This document shows, one piece after another, positions 18,153-26,565 of a stretch of 64,000 nucleotides of DNA. The translations under genes were made by a program, and so were the position numbers. The DNA comes from Phytohabitans rumicis (GTDB lineage Bacteria; Actinomycetota; Actinomycetes; Mycobacteriales; Micromonosporaceae): contig NZ_BLPG01000001.1 of the NCBI RefSeq assembly GCF_011764445.1, forward strand, positions 7,209,001 to 7,273,000, read 5' to 3'. The notes below the pieces were generated by a model. It had not been told where the DNA came from. It ran no database searches and saw only the letters and a program-made list of their open reading frames with translations. Every line of letters begins with the position of its first letter. Position 1 is the stretch's first letter.

Positions 18153-19093
18153 CACGGCCTCCACCCGTTGGTGGTGACCGGCTGGTCCGGCCGCGCCCGG
18201 CCCGGCCGCGGGTCGACACCGGCGTAGGGGTCCACCGCGGCGGCCAGGACGCCGGTGACGGTGCCGCCGCCCAGGACCCGGGTGGCGGCGCCGAGCGCCG
18301 ACAAGGCGCCCGCGGTGTGTTCGGCCTGCCGCATGGCGTCGCGATCGGCGTGGCGGCCGGTCGCGGTGTGGGCGATGGTGACGGTGCGCCACAGCGGGTC
18401 GCGTTGCTCGGCCAGGTCGAGTAGGAAGCCGGCGTAGTCGCAGGCCGTGTCCGCGAGGGCCGGGTTGGGCAGGGCCTGCGCGGCGTCCAGGATCCGGTCG
18501 GCGTGGGCGGCCAGGTCGACGCGGCGGGTGGAGACCACGATCTGGGTCGGCCCGGACAGGCCGTGCAGCCAGCGGGCGAACCCGCCGAGCATGGCTGCCT
18601 GCTCCCCACCGGTGCGCAGTCCGATGTTCACGGTGGACACGGCGACCAGCGCGGCGTGGGTGTTGCCGCCTAGGTCGATCGCGCCGGCCTCGGTGATGGC
18701 GTGTGCGGGCAGCCGCAGTACCGCTGGCGCCGGATCGGTCGCGGCAGTGTTTGTGCCGGCGGGTGCCCAGTGCGGTGGGGCGGTGATCCCGGTGGCGGCG
18801 GGCACCAGCCGGCGCGGGGCGCGGGTGGCGCGCAGGGCGGCCAGCAGCCACCGGTCGAAGCTGAGCCCGTCGCGGCGGCCCAGGGCGAGCACCGCCGCGG
18901 CGGCGGTCAGCGGGATGAGGGCGGCGGCCAGGATCGGCGTGGGCAGCCGGCCGGCGCCGGCCCGCCAGATCAGGTATGCGGTTAGGGCGGCGGCGGCCAG
19001 GATGGTGACCTGCCGGGCGGTCAGCCCGTAGAGGATCTTGTCGGGGGCTTCGATGTCGGCGTGGATCTTCGCGCGGATCTCGGACTCAGACAT
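18152..19093 (-). CDS. PrgI-family protein (VirB3-like membrane component)
   Basis: The N-terminus IHADIEAPDKILYGLTARQVTIL is the hallmark of PrgI-type proteins, which accompany VirB4 ATPases in Gram-positive conjugation systems. Two membrane helices follow at about 30-45 and 52-70 (VTILAAAALTAYLIW; PILAAALIPLTAAAAVLAL). After these, a region of about 230 residues resembles the extended soluble domain seen in actinobacterial members. The stop codon overlaps the VirB4-like start, and GGAGCACCCC precedes ATG 19093. It is probably a membrane scaffold of the transfer channel. Confidence 0.78.
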   Translation of the reverse strand: MSESEIRAKIHADIEAPDKILYGLTARQVTILAAAALTAYLIWRAGAGRLPTPILAAALIPLTAAAAVLALGRRDGLSFDRWLLAALRATRAPRRLVPAATGITAPPHWAPAGTNTAATDPAPAVLRLPAHAITEAGAIDLGGNTHAALVAVSTVNIGLRTGGEQAAMLGGFARWLHGLSGPTQIVVSTRRVDLAAHADRILDAAQALPNPALADTACDYAGFLLDLAEQRDPLWRTVTIAHTATGRHADRDAMRQAEHTAGALSALGAATRVLGGGTVTGVLAAAVDPYAGVDPRPGRARPDQPVTTNGWRP

Positions 19094-19268
19094 CGGGGTG
19101 CTCCTTCTCCTCGGGTGGGTTGGTGGGCCAGCCGGTGCCGGTTGCCCGGCCAGGTGGCGGTGCGGTGGGTGGGTCGGTGGGCCAGCCAGTGCCGGCAGGC
19201 ACCCGCGTGGCCTCGTTGCCGGTGTCGGCGCTGTTCCTGTCGGGCGTGGGCTGGTGGGTTCTGGGCAT
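19086..19268 (-). CDS. Small Pro/Thr-rich protein with TGWP repeats (60 aa)
   Basis: This short frame sits between the TrbL-like and PrgI-like genes on the same strand and its stop overlaps the PrgI-like start region. The sequence contains two copies of G-T-G-W-P-T-D/N-P-P, a motif that also appears twice in the disordered tail of the TrbL-like protein (ATGWPAEP, GTGWPALP). That shared motif and its position in the operon argue that it is real. It has no membrane helix. It may be a linker or a protein that binds the same partner as the TrbL tail. It could also be a detached piece of that tail. Confidence 0.45.
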   Translation of the reverse strand: MPRTHQPTPDRNSADTGNEATRVPAGTGWPTDPPTAPPPGRATGTGWPTNPPEEKEHPDV

Positions 19269-19283
19269 CGCCGGGTGGTCCTT

Positions 19284-20849
19284 TCAGCGGCTTCGGGGTG
19301 GTGTGGCGGCTGGTGGTGGGGCGCGCCAGCCGGCGGGCCTGGGCCATTTCGGTTGGGTGTCCGGCCACAGCTGAGGTCGGTCCCGCGGCCGGGTGCGGAC
19401 TGGTCGGTCGGGTAGGGCCGGCCAGCCGGTGCCGGTGGCTGCCCGGCGCTGCGGGGGCACGACGCCAGCCGGCGTCGGCGCGGTGGCCCGGATGGGTTCG
19501 CCCGAGACGATCAGCGGCGACCCGTGGGTGGAGGCGGTCAGGGTGGCCGGGACGGCGCGTTGGTAGGCCAGTGCGGTGGACGGCTGCGGGCCGTGGATCG
19601 GCTCGGCCGGCCAGCCGGTGGCCGAGCCGGTGTACGCCCAGGGGCGCGACCACCGGGACGGCTTGCGCGGCATCGCGGTGGCCGGAGTGACGTGCGCCGG
19701 CACGACCGGTATCGCTCGCGCGGCCGCGGTACCGCCCTCGGCCGAGCCGGCAGTTGCGGCGCCGGCCGAAACGTGACTGGTGTTGGCCGCCGACGTGCGC
19801 GCCGAGCGGGGCCGGAGCCGGGTGGGTCGGATCCGCGTATGAGTGGTGCGGGGCAGCCGGCCGGTTCCGCCGCGCGGAAATCGGATGGTCTTGCCGCCGG
19901 CGGCCGCTGCGGCGCCGGCTCGTCCGCCGCCCCACAGTCCGCCGGTCACGGCCCGGGTCACCTGCTGCACGACCGCAACCCGCAGGATCATCCCGAGCAC
20001 GTTGCTGCCACCGCGGCTGTGGGTGACGTACTGGCGGATCAGGCTGGGGATCTTCGCGACCGCGTACAGGATGCAGGCGATGACGAAGAGGTTGAAAACC
20101 TCGGTCGGGTCATTGGGCAGCCCGAGCTGGTCGACCTGCGCGTCCGGGGAGAAGTAGATGACCGCGGCGGTGTGCAAGGCGATCGCCTGACCACCGACCG
20201 TGCCGAGGACGCCGAGGAAGGCCCGCCACCACAGTTGAGCAACCGGGTCGGTCCACGGGGTGGCGTGGCAGGCCAAGGCGAGCGGTGCGACGCCGACCAG
20301 GACGATGGCCAGCCCGAGCCGGAGGATCCAGCCGAGGATGATCCACATGGCCAGGCCAGCGATGGTCAGCGAGACGATGGTGGTGAACAGGCCGATCGCC
20401 GGGTTGGCCAGTGACCCTTCGACGATGCGCCGCATCTGGGAGAGGGATTCGTCGGAGGCGATGTCCTGCCCGGTGATCGCCCGGGTGACCGCGTTCCCGA
20501 AGGTGATCAACGCGTCGCAGATCGGCATGGCGAAGTTGGCGGCGACGAACCCGATCACCAGGCGTGGGGCCAGGTCGGTGAAGCCGTAGCGCATCTGGAC
20601 GGTGCCGCGGGCCATCACGACCACGGCGACGGCGATGATCGCCAGGATGAAGCAGACGTTGACCACCGCCAGGGACCGGTCGTGGATGGCCTGGACCTGG
20701 GGCAGGGCGGTCACGTTCGGTACGACCAGCACGGTCGCGGCCAGCCAGCCCCAGACCGTGTTGATCACGTCAGCGGCGACACCGGCGAGCCACTTGACGA
20801 CCTGGTCAAGCAGCACGTCGACGGCGATGCCCCACGGGATCCAGCCCAT
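19284..20849 (-). CDS. TrbL/VirB6-like multi-spanning conjugation protein
   Basis: The 521-residue product starts MGWIPWGIAVDVLLDQVV. Five or six membrane helices follow: about 34-47, 58-82, 95-115, 155-200 (a long double span) and 210-240. In TrbL/VirB6 proteins this multi-spanning part forms the inner-membrane channel core. The C-terminal third is hydrophilic, Pro/Arg-rich and probably disordered, and carries the TGWP motif twice. ATG 20849 lies within 5 bases of the pilin-like gene's stop, so the genes form one operon with PrgI- and VirB4-like genes. The family assignment rests on topology and neighbourhood. Confidence 0.75.
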   Translation of the reverse strand: MGWIPWGIAVDVLLDQVVKWLAGVAADVINTVWGWLAATVLVVPNVTALPQVQAIHDRSLAVVNVCFILAIIAVAVVVMARGTVQMRYGFTDLAPRLVIGFVAANFAMPICDALITFGNAVTRAITGQDIASDESLSQMRRIVEGSLANPAIGLFTTIVSLTIAGLAMWIILGWILRLGLAIVLVGVAPLALACHATPWTDPVAQLWWRAFLGVLGTVGGQAIALHTAAVIYFSPDAQVDQLGLPNDPTEVFNLFVIACILYAVAKIPSLIRQYVTHSRGGSNVLGMILRVAVVQQVTRAVTGGLWGGGRAGAAAAAGGKTIRFPRGGTGRLPRTTHTRIRPTRLRPRSARTSAANTSHVSAGAATAGSAEGGTAAARAIPVVPAHVTPATAMPRKPSRWSRPWAYTGSATGWPAEPIHGPQPSTALAYQRAVPATLTASTHGSPLIVSGEPIRATAPTPAGVVPPQRRAATGTGWPALPDRPVRTRPRDRPQLWPDTQPKWPRPAGWRAPPPAATPPRSR

Positions 20850-20850
20850 G

Positions 20851-21177
20851 TCAGATCTCGCCGAGGATCTGGCCGAGAATCCCGAGGAAGATCGGCGCCA
20901 AGATCACGCCGGCGTAACCGAGACCGGCGGCCTTGAAAGCGACCTTGGCGCGCTCGATCTGGGCGGTGTCGCCGCCGGCCATCATGTAGAGGGCCAGGCC
21001 AGCGGTGGCGAACAGGGTCGCGATCGCGAACGCGATCCCCGCGATCCATTTGGTCGCGTCGTCGATAACGACCTCGAGATCGGCGGTCGGGTCCTCGCCC
21101 GGTTCGGGCGCGGCCAGCACGACGGCGGTGGTGATAGCGGATGCGGCGCGGGCTGCGGTACGGATGATGCGGTTCAT
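20851..21177 (-). CDS. VirB2-like pilin candidate (108 aa)
   Basis: ATG 21177 follows GGGAGGTGCCCCGTC. The N-terminus MNRIIRTAARAASAITTAVVLAAPEPGED looks like a signal sequence with possible cleavage after Ala. The rest has two hydrophobic helices (about 45-65 IAGIAFAIATLFATAGLALYMM and 85-106 GLGYAGVILAPIFLGILGQIL) separated by a short charged loop, DTAQIERAKVAFK. This is the classic VirB2/TrbC pilin pattern. It is the first gene of the transfer operon on the minus strand and stands behind a 315-base control region. Confidence 0.75.
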   Translation of the reverse strand: MNRIIRTAARAASAITTAVVLAAPEPGEDPTADLEVVIDDATKWIAGIAFAIATLFATAGLALYMMAGGDTAQIERAKVAFKAAGLGYAGVILAPIFLGILGQILGEI

Positions 21178-21492
21178 GACGGGGCACCTCCCGCCCCACC
21201 CACAGGTGGGGGCGTGCACGAAGCGGTAGGGGAGGCGCCACCAAGGGGTCACCAAGGCGTGCGGCAAGCGGGTGGGAGCGGTGCTCCTTGTCTGCCGAAT
21301 GCGGGCCAGGTGTGAACACGAACCGGGTCGGCCAGCCCGCTCACCACACACGGTTGAGCCCTTGGTAGCGCGGGGAGACACCGGTGACCGCGTCCGGTCG
21401 TGGTGACTCCTTGCCCACCAAGGGCTCGTGTTGGGTGGCCGATCTAGCAGGCCACGCTCTGTTGGGTAGCCAACGGCACCCAACAAAGCCAG
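21178..21492. promoter_or_regulatory. Control region of the transfer operon
   Basis: This gap lies upstream of the pilin-like gene and downstream of a regulator. It contains TGTTGGGTGGCC at 21429 and a perfect dyad at 21460-21485: TGTTGGGT and ACCCAACA, 8-bp arms, 10-base spacer. The spacer itself includes CCAAC. This is the best-ordered instance of the recurring motif and a likely operator for the conjugation genes. Confidence 0.5.
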
Positions 21493-22289
21493 TTATGCGG
21501 CGACGGGCACGACGCCTAGCAGTTCGCGCAGGCGCCTGCGGCGGCGTACCAGGGTGGCGTCCAGGCGGACGTGGTCAAGATCGCCGGCGCGGATCGCATC
21601 GGCCAGCTTCAGCTGTGCCTTGCGCCGCCAGTCACCGGCGACGGCGGCACTGATGCCCAACTCCGTGGCGACCTTGGCCACGGTGTGACCTTCCAGCCTG
21701 GTTCGGCCAATCAGGTGGTGCTCTTCGCTGTCGATGACGCCCGCGGCGAGCGCTCGGGCCAGGATCCAGTCCGGGTGGTCCCACGGGTTCAGCGGCGCCC
21801 GCGACCACGGCCGGTTCACGTGGATCGCGGACGCGTCGGCATCGGCGTCGCGGGCTTTACGCGCCCTGCGCGTGCCGGCATCGACCAACTTCCCGGCGAT
21901 CCGGTCGTCGTCCAGGTCGACCTTCTTCAACTGGGTCAGGAAGCCTTCCAAGACTTCGGCGTGCAGGTCGACCGTGGGCGAAGCCCAGTCAGTGCCCACG
22001 CGGCGTACCGCGCGGCGCAGGCCAGGCATGGCCAGGCCGACGCAGGCGATCACCCAGGCCGGTCCGTCCCGGCGGGCCCGGATGACCAGCTCGCGCCAGA
22101 CCGCGTCCTGCTCCGGCCGGGACATGCTCCGGCCGAGCAGCAGCTTTTTGAGCTCGTCCAGAGCCACGATTTGGTTCGGTAGCCCGGCGAAGCCCCGACC
22201 ATCGAAGGCCAGGGGGCCGGTGGGCAGGTCAACAACGCGAACGCCCGGTCAGCGGCGGCCAGCGATGACGAGGGCCAGGACGAAGCCAC
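21493..22289 (-). pseudogene. Regulator-like protein with C-terminal helix-turn-helix, frame broken once
   Basis: The major frame from GTG 22167 reads ALDELKKLLLG, then WVIACVGLAMPGLRR. It ends with a sigma-region-4-like helix-turn-helix (HTVAKVATELGISAAVAGDWRRKAQLKLADAI) and a basic tail. The neighbouring paralogue (22295-22810) shows that the N-terminus should be longer. The missing piece, SLAAADRAFALLTCPPAP, is found in another frame starting at GTG 22289, and the frame changes at a G5 run on the plus strand (22212-22216). One more base there would restore a gene of about 264 residues. It is probably a transcription regulator of the element; the break may be a homopolymer error. Confidence 0.55.
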
Positions 22290-22294
22290 CCCGC

Positions 22295-22810
22295 TCACCG
22301 CCCCGCCAGACGAACCCGCGCCAGCCGGCGACCAGGACGGCGGTAGACACTGTTGGCGGCCATCATGGCCGACCGCTCCAGTACGTGATACGGGTCCCAG
22401 AGTCGGCCGCCCGGCCGGTCGTCGTGTTCGACCAACCGGACGGCGGTGAGGAAGCCGGTCAGCACCGCGTCGTGCCATGCTTCGGCGTCGCCGGCTCGTT
22501 GGTCGGCGAGTAGTTGAGCACGCCGGCGAAGGCCGGGCATGGCCAAGCCGACACATGCCACCGTCCAGTCCGGGCCGTCGTAGCGGGCCCGCAGCACCAG
22601 CACCCGCCACACCGCTACCCGCACCCGGTGCGGTGTCCGCGCAGCACGCACGATCGTCTGGAGCTCGTCCAGACACAGCGTGCGGTCCGGAAAGCCAGCT
22701 GCCGTGCCGTCCACCACGAACGGCGACGGTGGGCTGGCCAGAACGTCGAAGGCCGATTCGGCGTGTTCCAACGCCGACATCCACCAGGTGGAGATTCGCA
22801 ATGAGGACAT
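22295..22810 (-). CDS. Paralogue of the adjacent regulator, without helix-turn-helix
   Basis: The 171-residue product (MSSLRISTWW) shares its central blocks with the neighbour: LCLDELQTIVRAA, VWRVLVLRARYDGPDWTVACVGLAMPGLRRRA and LTGFLTAV. It ends shortly after the shared domain and lacks the C-terminal helix-turn-helix. The pair is tightly spaced (5 bases), so it looks like a tandem duplication in which one copy lost the DNA-binding part. Such a protein could dimerise with and modulate the full-length regulator; that is inference. No known family name comes to mind. Confidence 0.6.
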   Translation of the reverse strand: MSSLRISTWWMSALEHAESAFDVLASPPSPFVVDGTAAGFPDRTLCLDELQTIVRAARTPHRVRVAVWRVLVLRARYDGPDWTVACVGLAMPGLRRRAQLLADQRAGDAEAWHDAVLTGFLTAVRLVEHDDRPGGRLWDPYHVLERSAMMAANSVYRRPGRRLARVRLAGR

Positions 22811-23244
22811 GGCTTCGCTCCCAACAAAAGAACAGGAAACAGGGATAGGCGCGACACCGCCCGGGTGCGCCGTAGTCCCAAGAAAGCCACATCAACCCAA
22901 CGCGAACCGGCCAACAGTCGCCAACAAGCCCACCTGGGCGTAGAGCCGAGGACGCCGCGATGACAGGCTGTTGGCCCAGCTCAGCAGCGGTGCCGACGAG
23001 GCCGCGACGGCAACGGCAGTGCGGAGCGCCCAGAAACCTTGTCGGAGACAGGTTCTCCCGTGATGGCGCAGGTCATCGCCACCGCGCGGCAGGTGTTTGT
23101 TCGATGAAACTCGATACCGGCCAACATGATGCTCGGGAGCGCCGCGTCCCACCAGTGCCTGCGCCCAACCGGGCACAACAGGGCCGGCCACACCACAGCG
23201 TTGGGCGGCTTCCACCACGCGGTAGCGGCGTGAAGGCTTGCGGT
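22811..23244. promoter_or_regulatory. Divergent control region with CCAACA motifs
   Basis: The stretch separates the minus-strand regulators from plus-strand genes. It contains ACATCAACCCAACGC, GGCCAACAGTCGCCAACAAGCCC (22909-22931), GCTGTTGGCCC (22968), GGCCAACATGA (23120) and GCGTTGGGCGG (23199). A short plus-strand frame crosses it, but its codon use is poor. It is probably a promoter region under the same control as the other motif clusters. Confidence 0.45.
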
Positions 23245-23586
23245 ATGAGCCTCGCAGACGACCTACGCTCGGCAGCTGCCGACCACGCCGCAGCCCTTAT
23301 CAACCAGGAGTTCGCCGCCGGCGTAGGCCTCGACGTGAGCCGACTGGGGCGAGCGGTGGTCGAGGCGGCCGCACCGTTTCTGCTCGACGCTGACCACGTC
23401 GACCACGCGTTGAACGCTCGGTTCCCGGCGGATGACGCAACGCCGCGGCTGCCAAGGCCCACGCCGGAAGAACTGTGGCGGCAGGCCGGCGGGGACGAGG
23501 GCCGCTACCTGCAGCTGATGCAGCAGCACCAGTGGCTGACCCTGACCACCATCCGCGTTGTGGACGACCGTTCGGCGACCGAGTAG
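23245..23586 (+). CDS. Hypothetical protein (113 aa)
   Basis: ATG 23245 has GAAGG about 9 nt upstream; a GTG at 23230 is an alternative. The product, MSLADDLRSAAADHAAALINQEFAAG, is acidic and mostly helical, with a Trp-containing segment PTPEELWRQAGGDEGRYLQLMQQHQWL near the end. It resembles small uncharacterised proteins of actinobacterial mobile elements. No catalytic motif, signal or membrane helix is visible. It is the first plus-strand gene after the divergent control region. Confidence 0.55.
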   Translation: MSLADDLRSAAADHAAALINQEFAAGVGLDVSRLGRAVVEAAAPFLLDADHVDHALNARFPADDATPRLPRPTPEELWRQAGGDEGRYLQLMQQHQWLTLTTIRVVDDRSATE

Positions 23587-23797
23587 CACAGCCCGCAGAT
23601 CTCGACAACGGTCCACGGTCGGCGTCCGGCAACGCGCCCGCAGTGAAGGCTGTCGGCCGACTTGGTGTTGGTGGCGTTCGGCAGGGGCGTTGGGTGCTGT
23701 TGGGTGGCGGATCCTGTCCCACAGCGCCAACGGACGCCTCTGTTGGGCCTTGTAAGGATGTGAACACGGCCGGCCGGCGCGGGAGCGACACCCGCGT
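23587..23797. promoter_or_regulatory. Gap with clustered TGTTGG motifs
   Basis: Within 23660-23750 there are GTGTTGGTGGCG, GCGTTGGGTGCTGTTGGGTGGCG, GCGCCAACGG and CTGTTGGGCC. The gap ends 40 bases before the start of the next plus-strand gene and probably carries its promoter. Confidence 0.4.
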
Positions 23798-24520
23798 ATG
23801 ACTGGACCTCCGAACGTCCCCGACGCACCTACCGACCCCGAACTCCTCGCCGAGCTGGCTGCCGCAGTCGGCCGGCCCACCGACGGCCTCGTCGCCGCCG
23901 ACGCCTTCACCATCAGCGACAGCGATGGCCCGGTCACGATCATCGTCTGGCGATTCGCGACCGGCCACGAGGCTGGCAGCGACCCCGCCGCCCGGCTGGC
24001 GCGACTGCTGGTGCGCACCTACACCACGCCCGGCGCTGTGGTCGTCGACCTCAACGACGACCCGACACTGCGCTCGGCGACTCAGGCAATGGGTCGCAGC
24101 TACGTACCGGTCACCTCGCCGACCCGGCTGACCGGCCCGGCGCATGTCCGGCGGCCGGCCGGGCTGGTCGCCCTGCGCTGGCCCCACCAGCAGGACGAGC
24201 TGAGCCGAAATCTGGTGGACGTGCTCACCACCTGTCGCGGGCTCCTGGCCCCCGACGGGTGCCTGCTCGTAAGCCGCGCCACAACAACACCAGACCGGCG
24301 CTACACCGATGACGCCCGCACCCTGCTCGCCGCCGCCCGTCGTGCGCAGCTGCGCCGACTGCATCACATCGTCGCCGTCACGGTGCCGCTCGCCACCGAC
24401 CAGTTCACCTACCACACCACCCCCGACGAGGTCGCCGCCCTCCACCACGACGCCGCCCAGACCGGCGGCCACTACCAAGACCTACTGGTCTTCGTCGTAC
24501 CAGTAGGCACCGATGCATAA
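23798..24520 (+). CDS. Hypothetical methyltransferase-fold protein (240 aa)
   Basis: The protein starts MTGPPNVPDAPTDPELL. Two segments resemble a class I methyltransferase fold without the usual glycine-rich loop: TPGAVVVDLNDDPTLRSATQAMGRSYV at about 86-112, a motif I-like strand followed by a helix, and LVDVLTTCRGLLAPDGCLLVSRAT at about 147-170, like the motif after the active site. The C-terminus is beta-rich and ends QDLLVFVVPVG. It may be a degenerate partner of the DNA methyltransferase at 25459, which lies downstream on the same strand. The assignment is tentative. Confidence 0.5.
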   Translation: MTGPPNVPDAPTDPELLAELAAAVGRPTDGLVAADAFTISDSDGPVTIIVWRFATGHEAGSDPAARLARLLVRTYTTPGAVVVDLNDDPTLRSATQAMGRSYVPVTSPTRLTGPAHVRRPAGLVALRWPHQQDELSRNLVDVLTTCRGLLAPDGCLLVSRATTTPDRRYTDDARTLLAAARRAQLRRLHHIVAVTVPLATDQFTYHTTPDEVAALHHDAAQTGGHYQDLLVFVVPVGTDA

Positions 24521-24886
24521 CCTCCTGACCCCCACACTGAAACTGCATGCCAGCCAGGGCCTGTCCCCACAGACCCTTCGACCACCTCAGCCCGGGCACA
24601 GACCACGTCGCCGGCCAGACGACGAACATCCCGCCGCGAATACCGGCGCCGGCCGGCTGTCGTCACCCCGGGTGCGCCGCTGTGTCGATCCGGCGTGTCG
24701 CGGCGCACTCGCCAGGAGGCCAGACCGGTCGCGACCGGACGGCCAGAATGTCGCGACCCGGCCGGCCTGCCAAAGCGACACCGCCTCCGGTCCGTGGCGA
24801 GCAGTCCGCGAGCGGCGGGCGACCAAGACCGGTGTCGTGCGCTGCGGTATCCGGGTGGCCGCCGGCCACGTGGACGGGGCCCCGCG
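24521..24886. other. Gap of about 365 bases without clear gene
   Basis: Frames here read through with poor, Arg-rich translations and no ribosome site. No TGTTGG cluster and no strong hairpin were noticed. It probably holds the promoter of the operon that starts at 24887. Confidence 0.35.
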
Positions 24887-25462
24887 ATGACCCGCCATGG
24901 CGCCCGTCGCGTCACTGACCGTGTCCGTCGCGGGTTGCGGCCCAGGATCCGCCCGATCAACTACCGGCAGGCATGCGCGTTCATCCGCACCCATCACCGG
25001 CACCTCGGACCACCACAAGGCCACAAATACTCCATCGGCCTGGCCGCCCCGACGGGAGAGCTGGTGGGCGTCGCGATGGTCGGCCGGCCGATCGCCCGCC
25101 ACCACGACGACGGCCTCACCGCCGAAGTCACCCGACTGGCCACCGACGGCTCCCGCGACACCTGCTCCACGCTGCTGGCCGCGGCCTGGCGGGTCGCCCG
25201 GAGCATGGGCTACCAGCGGATGATCACCTACACCCGCCACGACGAGCCCGGCACCAGCCTGCGCGCCGCCGGATGGCGGGCCGTCGCCGACATCCCCGCC
25301 AGCAGCGGCTGGGACCGACCTGCCCGCCCCCGCACCAGCCATGGTGCCGACCAGGTCGCCCGCACCCGCTGGCAGGTCACCACCCCCGACTGGCAAGCCC
25401 GCCTCACCGACAGCCGCAATGGCGACCAGACGGCCGCTGATGCCAGGCGGAGGCGATCATGA
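24887..25462 (+). CDS. XF1762-family protein (GNAT-like fold)
   Basis: The 191-residue protein contains the family's characteristic chain of motifs: ACAFIRTHHRHLGPPQGHKYSIG, GELVGVAMVGRPIARHHDDG, EVTRLATDGSRDTCSTLL, ARSMGYQRMITYTRHDEPGTSL and RAAGWRAV. XF1762-type proteins are common on phages and conjugative elements. The fold looks like a GNAT acetyltransferase, but the substrate is not known. The stop overlaps the next start by ATGA (25459-25462), so it is translationally coupled to the DNA methyltransferase. The preceding frame is open, but ATG 24887 is where family similarity begins. Confidence 0.8.
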   Translation: MTRHGARRVTDRVRRGLRPRIRPINYRQACAFIRTHHRHLGPPQGHKYSIGLAAPTGELVGVAMVGRPIARHHDDGLTAEVTRLATDGSRDTCSTLLAAAWRVARSMGYQRMITYTRHDEPGTSLRAAGWRAVADIPASSGWDRPARPRTSHGADQVARTRWQVTTPDWQARLTDSRNGDQTAADARRRRS

Positions 25463-26565
25463 CCCGCACCGCGCTGGCCGCGCCCGAACCCGCCGACCGT
25501 TTCCTCTACCACCGCGACGGCCCCGTCACCCTCTACCTCGGCGACGCCCACCGCGTCCTGACCGCGCTGCCCACCGCGTCCGTCGACACCGTCGTCACCT
25601 CACCGCCCTACTACGGGCTACGCAACTACGACGTGCCCGGCCAGTACGGCCTCGAACCCACCCCACAGACCTATGTGGACACAATGGTCCGGGTCTTCAC
25701 CGAAGTCCACCGCGTCCTACGCGACCACGGCACCGTGTGGCTGGTCCTCGGCGACTCCTACAGCCTCAACTCCGGCGGCGCGCCCCGCAGCGGCACCTAC
25801 AACGGCTACCGCGGCGCCGCCACTACCCGCCCCGGCCTGATCCGGCCCCGCACCCAAGACCTGCTACCCGCCAAAAACTTGATCGGAATCCCATGGCGAG
25901 TCGCGTTCGCGCTGCAGGACACCCGGCTGTGGTACCTACGGCAGGCCATCGTATGGCACAAACCCAACGCCACCCCCGAATCCGTACGCGACCGGCCATC
26001 CTGTTCCCACGAGTACGTGTTCCTGCTGGCCAAAAGCCGCTTCTACTACTTCAACCTGGACGCCATCCGGGTCCCGCTGGCCCGTCCCGACGCCCTGGAC
26101 GGCACCCGGATCATCGGCGGCCGCAACAAGGGCCACACCGGCGGGATCGGCGCCACCGCCCGCCGACGGGGCGCCACCGCCCACGGCGCCCACCCGAAGT
26201 ACACCACCGACCCAGGCGTGCACCGCAGCCCCGGCTCGCGCCGGAATCTCCTGGCAACTGGCACGCAACACACCACCGCCCACCCGGGCGGGCGCAACCC
26301 CGGCTCGGTATGGAGCATCCCGACCCGACCCTACCGCGGCGCCCATTTCGCTGTTTACCCGCTGGACCTGCCGGACCGGGCCGTCGCCGCCGGCTGCCCA
26401 CCCGAAGGCTTGGTGCTAGACCCGTTCAGCGGCGCCGCCACCACTGGCGTGGCCGCGCTCCGGCAGGGGCGGCAGTACTGGGGCATTGACATCAAGGCCG
26501 ACTACCACGACATCGCCATCGAACGGCTATCACCGCACCAACAGTCTGCGCCGGAGCCCCGATGA
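25459..26565 (+). CDS. Site-specific DNA methyltransferase (N6-adenine or N4-cytosine)
   Basis: The 368-residue enzyme has the catalytic motif TSPPYYGLRNY at about residues 47-57. The SAM-binding motif DPFSGAATTGVAALRQGRQYWGID comes near the C-terminus, at about 321-344. The order (catalytic first, SAM-binding last) is that of beta-class N6/N4 methyltransferases. The S-P-P-Y form of the catalytic motif is frequent in N4-cytosine enzymes, so cytosine is the better guess. No restriction nuclease gene is adjacent, so this is an orphan methylase, perhaps protecting the element in new hosts. It is joined by ATGA overlaps to the genes on both sides. Confidence 0.88.
   Translation: MTRTALAAPEPADRFLYHRDGPVTLYLGDAHRVLTALPTASVDTVVTSPPYYGLRNYDVPGQYGLEPTPQTYVDTMVRVFTEVHRVLRDHGTVWLVLGDSYSLNSGGAPRSGTYNGYRGAATTRPGLIRPRTQDLLPAKNLIGIPWRVAFALQDTRLWYLRQAIVWHKPNATPESVRDRPSCSHEYVFLLAKSRFYYFNLDAIRVPLARPDALDGTRIIGGRNKGHTGGIGATARRRGATAHGAHPKYTTDPGVHRSPGSRRNLLATGTQHTTAHPGGRNPGSVWSIPTRPYRGAHFAVYPLDLPDRAVAAGCPPEGLVLDPFSGAATTGVAALRQGRQYWGIDIKADYHDIAIERLSPHQQSAPEPR

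Noticed and set aside
18152-18851. Long N-terminal extension of the VirB4-like gene
   Set aside because: The open stretch upstream of ATG 18152 is antisense-like, Arg/Pro-rich and overlaps the PrgI-like gene; the ATG at the TGATG overlap fits the operon.
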